Source: Rhodospirillaceae bacterium (GTDB lineage Bacteria; Pseudomonadota; Alphaproteobacteria; Rhodospirillales; 2-02-FULL-58-16). Taken from it: a DNA stretch of 15,515 nt. The DNA lies in contig DUZD01000037.1 in assembly GCA_013349695.1 (NCBI GenBank), positions 1 through 15,515 on the forward strand, read 5' to 3'. Both the position numbers and the translations under genes were made by a program. Shown in pieces: positions 6,181 to 12,235 of the stretch. The notes beneath the pieces were generated by a model. It was not told where the DNA came from, searched no databases, and worked only from the letters and a program-made list of their open reading frames with translations. Every line of letters starts with the position of its first letter. Within the stretch, counting starts at the first letter, position 1.

Positions 6181-7011
6181 TCAAACGTGATGGCCCGCAT
6201 TAGGCGCCGCCAAGGCGGCGTCGAGGGCGTCCCAGGCGGCCTCGTCGGGGGCCAGCAGCAAATCCGCTTCGACGGCCGAGGCGGCCGGACGGTAAGGCCG
6301 GCGCCCGCCGGTGAGAGCGCTGAACCCGCCCGCCTCGCGGTGCATGAGGACGCCGGCGGCATGGTCCCAGGGCTTGAGCCGCCGCGGGTAGTGGCAAAAG
6401 TGCAACTTGCCCCGAGCCAAGTCCTGGTACTCGCGGCCGGTGCAGCGGTAATGGACGATCCTCGCCGGCGCCGCGCCCAGGCCGGCTTGCGCCCGTGCCT
6501 GAAGCCGCTTTTTCATGCGCTGCCGCAGCGATCCGGCCATCTCGCCGAAGGCGGCCGGCGCCGCCACCTTGAGCCGTCGGCGGCCAAGCCAGGCGCCCTT
6601 CCCCACCGCCGCCCAGACGGTCAGGTCGTTAATGGGGTCGTTGATCCAGCCGGCCACCGTCGCGCCGCCCTGGCAGAAGGCGACGATGATGGCGAAACAA
6701 GGCTCGCCGCGGGAGAAGTTCCGGGTGCCATCGACGGGATCGACCAACCACACCGGTTGCGGGCCGGCGAGCGCCGCCATCAGGTTCGGGTCGCTGTCGG
6801 CGGCCTCCTCGCCGACGACGACGCTCTCCGGGACCAGCGCCTTGAGATGATGGGCGAGGCGCTTTTCCGCCGCGATGTCGGCGGTGGTGACGACTTCGCC
6901 GCCGGTTTTTTTGGTCACGTCGCCAGCGGCTAAATTGCCGAACCGGGGCATGACCTCGCGGGCCGCCGTCTCGCGGATGATCTGGATGACATCGTCGATA
7001 TCGGGGATCAT
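6181..7011 (-). CDS. Inositol monophosphatase family protein
   Basis: This is a magnesium-dependent sugar/inositol phosphate phosphatase of the IMPase superfamily (relatives include SuhB, HisN and CysQ). The product is 276 residues, normal for the family. All metal-site motifs are present: GEE at 67-69, the signature WLVDPVDGTRNF at 88-99, and WDHAAG at 215-220, plus ADIAAEKRL at 44-52. The substrate cannot be decided from sequence; myo-inositol-1-phosphate, histidinol phosphate or a nucleotide derivative are all possible. The start is ATG at 7011 with GAGG a few bases upstream. The frame is open to 7335, but the extra residues run over the preceding small gene and are Arg-rich shadow sequence. 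The small gene ends 80 bp upstream, and both are probably transcribed from the promoter at 7411-7439. Confidence 0.92.
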   Translation of the reverse strand: MIPDIDDVIQIIRETAAREVMPRFGNLAAGDVTKKTGGEVVTTADIAAEKRLAHHLKALVPESVVVGEEAADSDPNLMAALAGPQPVWLVDPVDGTRNFSRGEPCFAIIVAFCQGGATVAGWINDPINDLTVWAAVGKGAWLGRRRLKVAAPAAFGEMAGSLRQRMKKRLQARAQAGLGAAPARIVHYRCTGREYQDLARGKLHFCHYPRRLKPWDHAAGVLMHREAGGFSALTGGRRPYRPAASAVEADLLLAPDEAAWDALDAALAAPNAGHHV

Positions 7012-7091
7012 CCGCCTCTTTTCCCGCAACTCGCCGCCGTTGGGAAGGGAAAACCGCGTCCGGCTACGGTTCCTCTCCTTTAGCGGCGCTC

Positions 7092-7361
7092 TCAAGCCGA
7101 ATAGATTTCGCGGTCGCGGTGATAGGCGGCGGTGAAGTCGTCCAGCATGCGCGCCGCCTCGGCGTTGAAATCGGCGCGCTGCGTCAAGGCGCGGGTGACG
7201 AAGCAGGCGAAGGTCACCGCCTCGCCCTTGCCGCGCAGGCGGAAGCGCAAGGCGATGTCCTCCAAAATGAAATGAATGCCGGCGCGGGCCATGATGTTGA
7301 GCTGTTTTTTCACCAAGCGGTTCTTGTCGCGCCACTTTTTCTGCGCTTGCGCGGTCGCCAT
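7092..7361 (-). CDS. Small basic protein of unknown function, possibly ribbon-helix-helix
   Basis: The product is 89 residues and I cannot name a family. The N-terminus is rich in Lys/Arg (QKKWRDKNRLVKKQLN). A possible strand (KKQLNIMA) is then followed by a helix (IHFILEDIALRFRL), a RGKG turn and a second helix (EAVTFACFVTRAL), and finally an acidic/basic helical tail ending HRDREIYSA. The strand-helix-turn-helix layout resembles ribbon-helix-helix DNA-binding proteins, but this is inference from pattern only. I believe similar short proteins occur in other alphaproteobacteria. The start is ATG at 7361 with GAGG 9 nt upstream. The upstream promoter is nearly consensus and lies under perfect palindromes, which would suit an autoregulated DNA-binding protein. 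The IMPase gene follows in the same direction. Confidence 0.8.
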   Translation of the reverse strand: MATAQAQKKWRDKNRLVKKQLNIMARAGIHFILEDIALRFRLRGKGEAVTFACFVTRALTQRADFNAEAARMLDDFTAAYHRDREIYSA

Positions 7362-7410
7362 AACGGTTTGCCTCGATTCTGGGAGAAGCCAGCTTTACTG
7401 CCGTCCGGCT

Positions 7411-7439
7411 ATTCTACTAGTAGAAACATTTCTTGCCAA
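7411..7439 (-). promoter_or_regulatory. Strong sigma70-like promoter for the small gene and IMPase
   Basis: On the - strand TTGGCA (7434-7439) and TAGAAT (7411-7416) each match the consensus at 5/6 and are separated by exactly 17 nt. Transcription would start near 7404, about 43 nt before the ATG at 7361. It separates the small gene-IMPase pair from the long operon that ends with hflX. Confidence 0.7.
7412..7433. promoter_or_regulatory. Overlapping palindromes covering the promoter, candidate operator
   Basis: TTCTACTAGTAGAA (7412-7425) is a perfect 14-bp palindrome over the -10 box. AGAAACATTTCT (7422-7433) is a second inverted repeat (AGAAA-CA-TTTCT) filling most of the spacer; the two share four bases. 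Position and symmetry are those expected of a repressor operator. The regulator is unknown; the small protein encoded just downstream is one candidate. Confidence 0.5.
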
Positions 7440-7460
7440 GAGCCGGTTCTCTTCTATCCC

Positions 7461-8774
7461 TCAATGGGGGTTCGTCCGCAGCCGCTTGGCAAGCCGGGCG
7501 GCGTCGGCAAAACCGAGGCGCACCTTGAGGCGGATGGCGCCGTCGCCGGCGCGGCGCTCGACCACTTGGCCGTGATCGTAAAGCCAGGCCATGGTGGCGC
7601 CGTCGTCGGCGGCGAGCGCTACCTCGACAAGGCTGGAAGCGGCGGCGAGGCGGTCGTCAAGCGCCGCCAGCAGGTCCTCCCGCCCCTCCCCCGTTCGCGC
7701 CGACAGCGGCACCGCCGCCAAGTTGCCGCGGCGCAGGCGATTGGCCAGCGCTTGCCGCGCCCCGGACCTCAAGAGGTCGACTTTGTTGAGCGCCTCGATC
7801 ATGCCGTCGCCGACCGCCGCGTCGACGCCCAACTCGGCGAGCACGGCGAGCACGTCGGCTTTTTGCGCCTCCGCCTCGGGATGGGAAACGTCGCGCACAT
7901 GGACGAGAATATCGGCTTGCCGGACCTCTTCCAAGGTGGCGTGAAAAGCCGAGATCAGCTCGTGCGGCAGGTCGGATATGAAGCCCACCGTGTCCGACAG
8001 GATGGCCTCCCGCCCGGACGGCAGCTTCAGCGCCCGCATGGTCGGATCGAGGGTGGCGAAAAGCTGGTCCCTGACCGTCACCCGGGCCCGGGTCAGGGTG
8101 TTGAAGAGAGTCGATTTGCCGGCGTTGGTATAGCCGACCAGGGCAACCACCGGATAGGGCACCTTCCGCCGCGCCCGGCGGTGCAGCTCGCGGGTCCGTT
8201 TGACCTCCTGGAGTTGCCGCCGAAGGCGGCCGATGCGCCGCCCGATGAGGCGGCGGTCGGTTTCGATCTGGGTCTCGCCCGGCCCGCCCATGAAACCGGC
8301 CCCGCCCCGTTGCCGCTCGAGATGGGTCCACGAACGCACCAGCCGCGAGCGCTGGTAGGTGAGCGCCGCCAGTTCCACCTGCAAACGGCCTTCCGCCGTC
8401 CTCGCCCGCGCCCCGAAAATCTCCAGGATCAGCCCGGTGCGGTCGATGACCTTGCAGTTGCAGGCCCTTTCCAGGTTGCGTTGCTGAACCGGCGTCAGCG
8501 CCGCATCGACCACCACGACGTCGATACCCGCCGTTTCGGCGGCGATCATCTCGTTTAGCTTTTCGACGCCGCCGGCGGCCAACAGGGTAGCCGGGCTGGC
8601 GCGGCGGACGCCGACGATTTCAGCGCCGCGCACGGTAAGATCGATGGCCCGCGCCAAGCCGACGGCCTCCTTAAGGCGCGCCGCCGCCGTCCTGGCGCCC
8701 GGGCCGCCGGATCTCAGCCGCGGATGGACGGCCAGGCAGGCCTCGCCGCGGCTATTTTCGGCGGGCCGATCCAC
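7461..8774 (-). CDS. hflX: GTPase HflX
   Basis: HflX is a ribosome-binding GTPase that splits stalled or idle 70S ribosomes, especially under heat or antibiotic stress. The product is 437 residues. The N-terminal HflX domain covers about residues 35-150, followed by the family's Gly-rich linker GGAGFMGGPGETQIETDRR (157-175). The G domain has G1 GYTNAGKST (214-222), G3 DTVGF (261-265), G4 NKVD (330-333) and a G5-like SAR (358-360). The C-terminal domain follows. The start is taken as GTG at 8774. An ATG at 8792 is in frame but is closed by a TGA directly before this GTG, giving a five-codon micro-ORF. hfq ends 24 bp upstream, the usual alphaproteobacterial hfq-hflX pairing. No intrinsic terminator is evident after it. 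Confidence 0.95.
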   Translation of the reverse strand: MDRPAENSRGEACLAVHPRLRSGGPGARTAAARLKEAVGLARAIDLTVRGAEIVGVRRASPATLLAAGGVEKLNEMIAAETAGIDVVVVDAALTPVQQRNLERACNCKVIDRTGLILEIFGARARTAEGRLQVELAALTYQRSRLVRSWTHLERQRGGAGFMGGPGETQIETDRRLIGRRIGRLRRQLQEVKRTRELHRRARRKVPYPVVALVGYTNAGKSTLFNTLTRARVTVRDQLFATLDPTMRALKLPSGREAILSDTVGFISDLPHELISAFHATLEEVRQADILVHVRDVSHPEAEAQKADVLAVLAELGVDAAVGDGMIEALNKVDLLRSGARQALANRLRRGNLAAVPLSARTGEGREDLLAALDDRLAAASSLVEVALAADDGATMAWLYDHGQVVERRAGDGAIRLKVRLGFADAARLAKRLRTNPH

Positions 8775-8797
8775 TCAGATTCCAAAGACCATGGAGA

Positions 8798-9058
8798 CTA
8801 ATCAAGGACCTCTTCTTTTTCCGCCTTATCCGGCTCAAAGAGCTGAATCGGCATCGACGGCATGATCGTCGATATGGCGTGTTTGTAGACCAGTTGGGTA
8901 TGGCCGTCCCGGCGCAACAACACCGAGAAGTTGTCGAACCAGGTGACGATCCCCTGCAGCTTAACGCCGTTGACGAGGAAAACCGTCACCGGCAACTTGT
9001 TTTTGCGGATGTGATTGAGAAAAACATCTTGGACGTTTTGCGATTTTTCGGGTGACAT
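8798..9058 (-). CDS. hfq: RNA chaperone Hfq
   Basis: Hfq is the hexameric Sm-like protein that binds small RNAs and mRNA and aids their pairing. The product is 86 residues from the ATG at 9058, typical for alphaproteobacteria. It shows the family core: SQNVQDVFLN, the basic rim RKNK, the Sm1 region VFLVNGVKLQGIVTWFDNF and the Sm2 motif LVYKHAISTIMP with the YKH signature, then a short acidic tail. The second ATG (9058) is preferred over one two codons upstream (9064), because a G-rich Shine-Dalgarno (9065-9072) lies 6 nt before it and sits right against the first. In E. coli Hfq the DNF position is DQF; Asn is common in alphaproteobacteria. The HAD gene ends 157 bp upstream and hflX begins 23 bp downstream. 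Confidence 0.97.
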   Translation of the reverse strand: MSPEKSQNVQDVFLNHIRKNKLPVTVFLVNGVKLQGIVTWFDNFSVLLRRDGHTQLVYKHAISTIMPSMPIQLFEPDKAEKEEVLD

Positions 9059-9064
9059 CGGCAT

Positions 9065-9072
9065 CCCCCCTT
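9065..9072 (-). promoter_or_regulatory. Ribosome binding site of hfq
   Basis: The - strand reads AAGGGGGG. It is adjacent to the ATG at 9064 and 6 nt before the ATG at 9058, which favours the latter start. Both could be used. Confidence 0.5.
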
Positions 9073-9134
9073 GGAGATTATTTTTTAACCCGGCCGTTTT
9101 CAGGAAAATGAAATACCGATAGCTTCCTTCCTGG

Positions 9135-9177
9135 AACCGTTAACAGTTTCCGGATTCTTGTGTTTACCGCCCGGTAA
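9135..9177. promoter_or_regulatory. Two inverted repeats upstream of hfq
   Basis: AACCGTTAACAGTT (9135-9148, + strand) is a palindrome with one mismatched pair around GTTAAC. TTACCG-CC-CGGTAA (9164-9177) is a perfect inverted repeat just past the end of the HAD gene. They may be an operator and an RNA stem in the HAD-hfq gap. I could not find a convincing -35/-10 pair for a separate hfq promoter. Confidence 0.3.
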
Positions 9178-9215
9178 GGACTGGCGCCTGTCTCCTCCCC
9201 GGACCGACAATAAGT

Positions 9216-9899
9216 TTACAGCTTCCCGACGAGCTTGCAAAGGGCCTGGCAATCGCTGACGTGCACGGCGGGGGGATGGCCGGCGAACTCACCCGGCTGG
9301 GGGCCAAGCTCGCGCACCAACACCGGCAGGCAGCCGGCGTTCGACGCGCATTCCAGGTCGACCCCGGTGTCGCCGGCGATCCATACTTGCTGGCCGGGGC
9401 TGACGCCGCTACCGGCCAGGGCCATCGCGGCGGGGGCCTTGGCTGGTTTGTCCTCGGCGGCGTCATTGGCGCCGACGATGCGCCCGAAATAATCCCGCCA
9501 TCCCAAATGTGCCGCTTCCCGGCGCAGATAATCGCCCCGTTTGTTGCTGACGACGCCGAGATAGAGGCCGGCGCCTTGCAGTTCGGCCAGCATTCGGCCG
9601 GCGCCGGGGCGCGATCGCAGGCGCTCAAGGTGGCAGCCGGCGAAACGTCGGTAAAACACCTGTTCGGCTTCCTTCCACTCGGCTCCGAACAGGGCCGGAA
9701 AAGTGTCGCGCAAGGATTTCCCCATCCGCGACCGGATTTCATCCGGGCTCCAGGGAGCCAGGCCGAAGGCTTCCAGGGTGAAGTTGAGAGCGTCGTGGAT
9801 GGCCGGCCAGGAATCGACCAGGGTGTTGTCCCAGTCGAAAAGGATCGCCCGCGGACGGCGAAGTTCCGGTGCCGCGCCGCGCCCCGCCGCGGCGCTCAC
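9216..9899 (-). CDS. HAD-superfamily phosphatase (phosphoglycolate phosphatase-like)
   Basis: This is a haloacid dehalogenase-type hydrolase, resembling Gph. The product is 227 residues. Motif I is LFDWDNTLVDS with nucleophile D22 and acid/base D24; motif II is VVSNK with S118; motif III is DKPAK with K151; motif IV is AGDTGVDLE with D177 and D181. A helical cap lies between motifs I and II (about 30-100), as in the beta-phosphoglucomutase/Gph subclass. The substrate is unknown; phosphoglycolate is a reasonable guess but Gph-like proteins often differ. The start is GTG at 9899, whose last bases overlap the aminotransferase stop (GTGA, 4-nt overlap), with AAAGGG 8 nt upstream. The frame continues upstream as shadow sequence within the aminotransferase gene. 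Sitting between the aminotransferase and hfq, it looks like an added member of the conserved cluster. Confidence 0.9.
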   Translation of the reverse strand: MSAAAGRGAAPELRRPRAILFDWDNTLVDSWPAIHDALNFTLEAFGLAPWSPDEIRSRMGKSLRDTFPALFGAEWKEAEQVFYRRFAGCHLERLRSRPGAGRMLAELQGAGLYLGVVSNKRGDYLRREAAHLGWRDYFGRIVGANDAAEDKPAKAPAAMALAGSGVSPGQQVWIAGDTGVDLECASNAGCLPVLVRELGPQPGEFAGHPPAVHVSDCQALCKLVGKL

Positions 9900-10759
9900 G
9901 GGCCGGCCCTTTGGCCGAACAGGTAATCGGCGTAACAGGCGATAAGCCGGCCGCAGATGGGGCCGATGCCGCCGCCGCCGATGGCGACGCCGTCGATCCT
10001 GATCACCGGCCGGATGAAGGCGGTGGTGCTGGTGATGAAGGCCTCGCTCGCCGCCTTCGCCTCGTCGACACCGAAGGGGCGCTCGACGAGCGCAATCCCC
10101 TCCTCGCCGGCCAGTTTCATCACCGCTTGGCGGGTGATGCCGTTGAGAATGGCGGCGCCGGTGTCGCGGGTCACCAGTTCGCCGCCGGCGGTGACGATCC
10201 ATGCGTTGGTGGAGGTTCCCTCGGTGATCAGGCCGCCGGCTTCCACCAGCCATGCCTCATAGGCTCCCGCTTCGCGCGCCCGTTGTTTACCTAAACAATT
10301 AGGAAGAAGAGATATCGCCTTGATATCACAACGCTTCCATCGAATATCTGGAATCGTGATGACGGCTACTCCGCGGCTGATTTCGTTGATATCGAGAGGC
10401 CGCGTCCGCCGCGCCGTCATCACGCAGGAGCTTTTCGCATGGGTGGGGAAGGCATGTTCGCGGGGAGCGACGCCGCGGGTGATCTGGAGATAGAGAAAGC
10501 CGTCGCGGATGGCGTTGCGGCGGACCATCTCGCCGATCACCACTTTAAGCGCTTTCGGCGGCATCGGCCAGGCGATGGCGAGTTCGGCGAGCGAGCGGCC
10601 GAGGCGGTCGAGATGGCCTTGTTCGTCGACTAGGACGCCGCCGTGAACGGCGATGACCTCGTAGACGCCGTCGGCGAATTGATAGCCCCGGTCCTCGACA
10701 TGCACGAAAGCGTCGCCGTGGCGCACGTATTTGCCGTTCACGTAAGCGATTCGCGGCAT
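9896..10759 (-). CDS. dat: D-amino acid aminotransferase, PLP fold type IV
   Basis: This enzyme swaps amino groups between D-amino acids and 2-oxo acids, for example making D-glutamate or D-alanine. The product is 287 residues, normal for the family. The N-terminal YVNGKYV and DRGYQFADGVYE blocks are typical. The PLP-binding lysine is K147 in RCDIKAIS, the cofactor-site glutamate is E180 in EGTSTN, and R100 and H102 in TRGVAPREHAFP match the substrate carboxylate trap of D-amino acid transaminases, which separates it from branched-chain aminotransferases. The start is ATG at 10759 with AGGAAG 6 nt upstream. trkA ends 50 bp upstream, with a GGCCGG-TG-CCGGCC hairpin (10776-10789) in between. 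Codons 136-159 (10283-10354) are unusually AT-rich in third positions, unlike the rest of the gene. Confidence 0.92.
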   Translation of the reverse strand: MPRIAYVNGKYVRHGDAFVHVEDRGYQFADGVYEVIAVHGGVLVDEQGHLDRLGRSLAELAIAWPMPPKALKVVIGEMVRRNAIRDGFLYLQITRGVAPREHAFPTHAKSSCVMTARRTRPLDINEISRGVAVITIPDIRWKRCDIKAISLLPNCLGKQRAREAGAYEAWLVEAGGLITEGTSTNAWIVTAGGELVTRDTGAAILNGITRQAVMKLAGEEGIALVERPFGVDEAKAASEAFITSTTAFIRPVIRIDGVAIGGGGIGPICGRLIACYADYLFGQRAGP

Positions 10760-10775
10760 TCACCGCTTCCTGGCG

Positions 10776-10789
10776 GGCCGGTGCCGGCC
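10776..10789. repeat. Perfect hairpin in the trkA-dat gap
   Basis: GGCCGG-TG-CCGGCC is a perfect inverted repeat in the 50-bp gap between trkA and the aminotransferase gene. No T-run follows, so termination is unlikely; it may mark an RNA processing or stability site within the operon. Confidence 0.35.
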
Positions 10790-10809
10790 AATCTTGAAAT
10801 GCTCTATCG

Positions 10810-12186
10810 TCAAAAGTATTCCAGCTGCACGGAGAACAGATCCTCTACCTTGCGGACCGCTTCGGCCGCCGCGAACAGAACGACGCGGTCCTTGGCCTGG
10901 ATGACGGTGTCGCCGCGGGGGGTGATCACCTGGCCGCCGCGGACGATGGCGCCGATGAGGACGCCGGCGGGGAGTTTCACTTCTTTTAACGGCGGCCCGA
11001 CGAGGCTCGAAGTTTCCAGGGCATCGGCTTCGATGAGCTCGCCGAAGTTGTCCTTGATCGAATGCACCGAATGGACGCGGCCGCGCCGCACGTGCTGAAG
11101 GATGCTCGACGTGGTGATGATGCGCGGGCTGACCACCACGTCGATGCCAAGGGAGGTGATCAGGGGCTCGTAGGTCATGTTGTTGATCAGCGTAATGGCG
11201 CGCCGGGAACCGGAACGCTTGGCGAGAAGCGAGGCCAGGATGTTGGTTTCGTCGTCGTTGGTCACCGCGACGACGGTCTCGGTGGCGCCGATGTTGGCCT
11301 CCTCCAGGATCTGCTCATCGAGAACGTCGCCTTTCAGGACGACGGTGCGTTCGAGCTGGCCGGCAATCGATTCGGCGCGTTCGGCGTCGGACTCGATAAT
11401 TTTGGCGATCACCCAGGGATGCTCGTTTTCGATCTCCTGGGCCAGGAACAGGCCGATGTTGCCGCCGCCGAAGATCAGCAAGCGCTTGGCTTCCGTCTCG
11501 TCGTGGCCGAAGGCGGCCATGGCGCGGAGCAGGTGCTCGGAATCGACGACGAAATAGACCTCGTCGCCGGCCAGCATCTGATCGTCGGGAGTCGGAACGA
11601 TGGCGCTGCCCCCGCGCAAGATCCCGACGACGACGATGTTGAGGTCGGGAAACAGCTGGGTGAGCTGCCGCAAAGGCGTATTGACCAGAGGACAGGTGTC
11701 CGAGCACCTGACGCCCAAGAGCCTCACCTTGTCGTCGGCCAAGGGGATCATCTCGAAGGCGCCCGGCACGCGCAGGCGCCGGGTCACCGCGCGGGCCACT
11801 TCGATCTCGGGCGAGATGATGACGTCGATGGGGATGTGGTCGCGGGAAAACAGGTTGGACCACATGGGCTGCAGGTAACTCTGGTGGCGGATGCGGGCGA
11901 TCTTGGTGGGAACGTTGAACAGCGAATGGGCGACTTGGCAGGCGACCATGTTGATTTCGTCGGCGTAAGTGACGGCGATGATCATGTCGGCGTCGTCCGC
12001 CGCCGCCTGTTCCAGGACGTCGGGATGCGAGGCGTGGCCGACCAACCCCTTGACGTCGAGGGAGTCGCCGATCCTGCGGACCAGTTCCGGCGCCTGGTCG
12101 ATGACCGTGACATCGTTATTTTCCTGCGACAGATGGCGGGCGAGGCTGAACCCCACTTGGCCGGCGCCGCAGACGATAACCTTCAT
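10810..12186 (-). CDS. trkA: Trk potassium uptake system protein TrkA
   Basis: TrkA is the cytoplasmic, nucleotide-binding regulator of the TrkH/TrkG potassium channel. The product is 458 residues and contains the usual two RCK repeats. The first Rossmann motif is CGAGQVG (6-12), followed by D30 at the end of the second strand, and a first RCK_C domain at about 140-220. A second Rossmann motif, GGGNIG (240-245), and a second RCK_C domain (about 370-455) follow. Length and motifs are complete. The start is ATG at 12186; the ribosome binding site is weak (AGGGG about 11 nt away). It follows ntrX after 49 bp, the conserved ntrYX-trkA arrangement of alphaproteobacteria. No trkH lies in the window. 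Confidence 0.96.
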   Translation of the reverse strand: MKVIVCGAGQVGFSLARHLSQENNDVTVIDQAPELVRRIGDSLDVKGLVGHASHPDVLEQAAADDADMIIAVTYADEINMVACQVAHSLFNVPTKIARIRHQSYLQPMWSNLFSRDHIPIDVIISPEIEVARAVTRRLRVPGAFEMIPLADDKVRLLGVRCSDTCPLVNTPLRQLTQLFPDLNIVVVGILRGGSAIVPTPDDQMLAGDEVYFVVDSEHLLRAMAAFGHDETEAKRLLIFGGGNIGLFLAQEIENEHPWVIAKIIESDAERAESIAGQLERTVVLKGDVLDEQILEEANIGATETVVAVTNDDETNILASLLAKRSGSRRAITLINNMTYEPLITSLGIDVVVSPRIITTSSILQHVRRGRVHSVHSIKDNFGELIEADALETSSLVGPPLKEVKLPAGVLIGAIVRGGQVITPRGDTVIQAKDRVVLFAAAEAVRKVEDLFSVQLEYF

Positions 12187-12235
12187 TTTCGAGAAACCCC
12201 TGCCGACGTTTCAGCCTTGCGCGGAGGACAGGCTT

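Noticed and set aside
5967..6362. - strand frame from inside the IMPase gene into the gap
   Set aside because: It overlaps the IMPase 3' end in another frame and has no ribosome binding site. It could be relevant only if the gap is a dispersed repeat, which I could not test.
5842..6933. + strand frame crossing the intergenic gap into the IMPase gene
   Set aside because: Two-thirds of it is antisense to the IMPase gene and the rest lies in hairpin-rich non-coding DNA; no ribosome binding site or domain.
7012..7335. Upstream extension of the IMPase frame
   Set aside because: The 108 extra residues run over the small gene in another frame and are Arg-rich. The ATG at 7011 has a ribosome binding site and gives the normal length.
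7438..7453. AAGAG-CCGGTT-CTCTT inverted repeat after hflX as a terminator
   Set aside because: Only a 5-bp stem without a T-run, and it overlaps the -35 of the small-gene promoter.
7119..8558. Long + strand open frame opposite the small gene and hflX (479 codons)
   Set aside because: It is the antisense shadow of hflX and the small gene, with Arg/Gly/Pro/Asp-rich translation and no domain.
9900..10253. Upstream extension of the HAD phosphatase frame
   Set aside because: It overlaps the aminotransferase gene and is low-complexity. The GTG at 9899 overlapping the stop codon is a better start.
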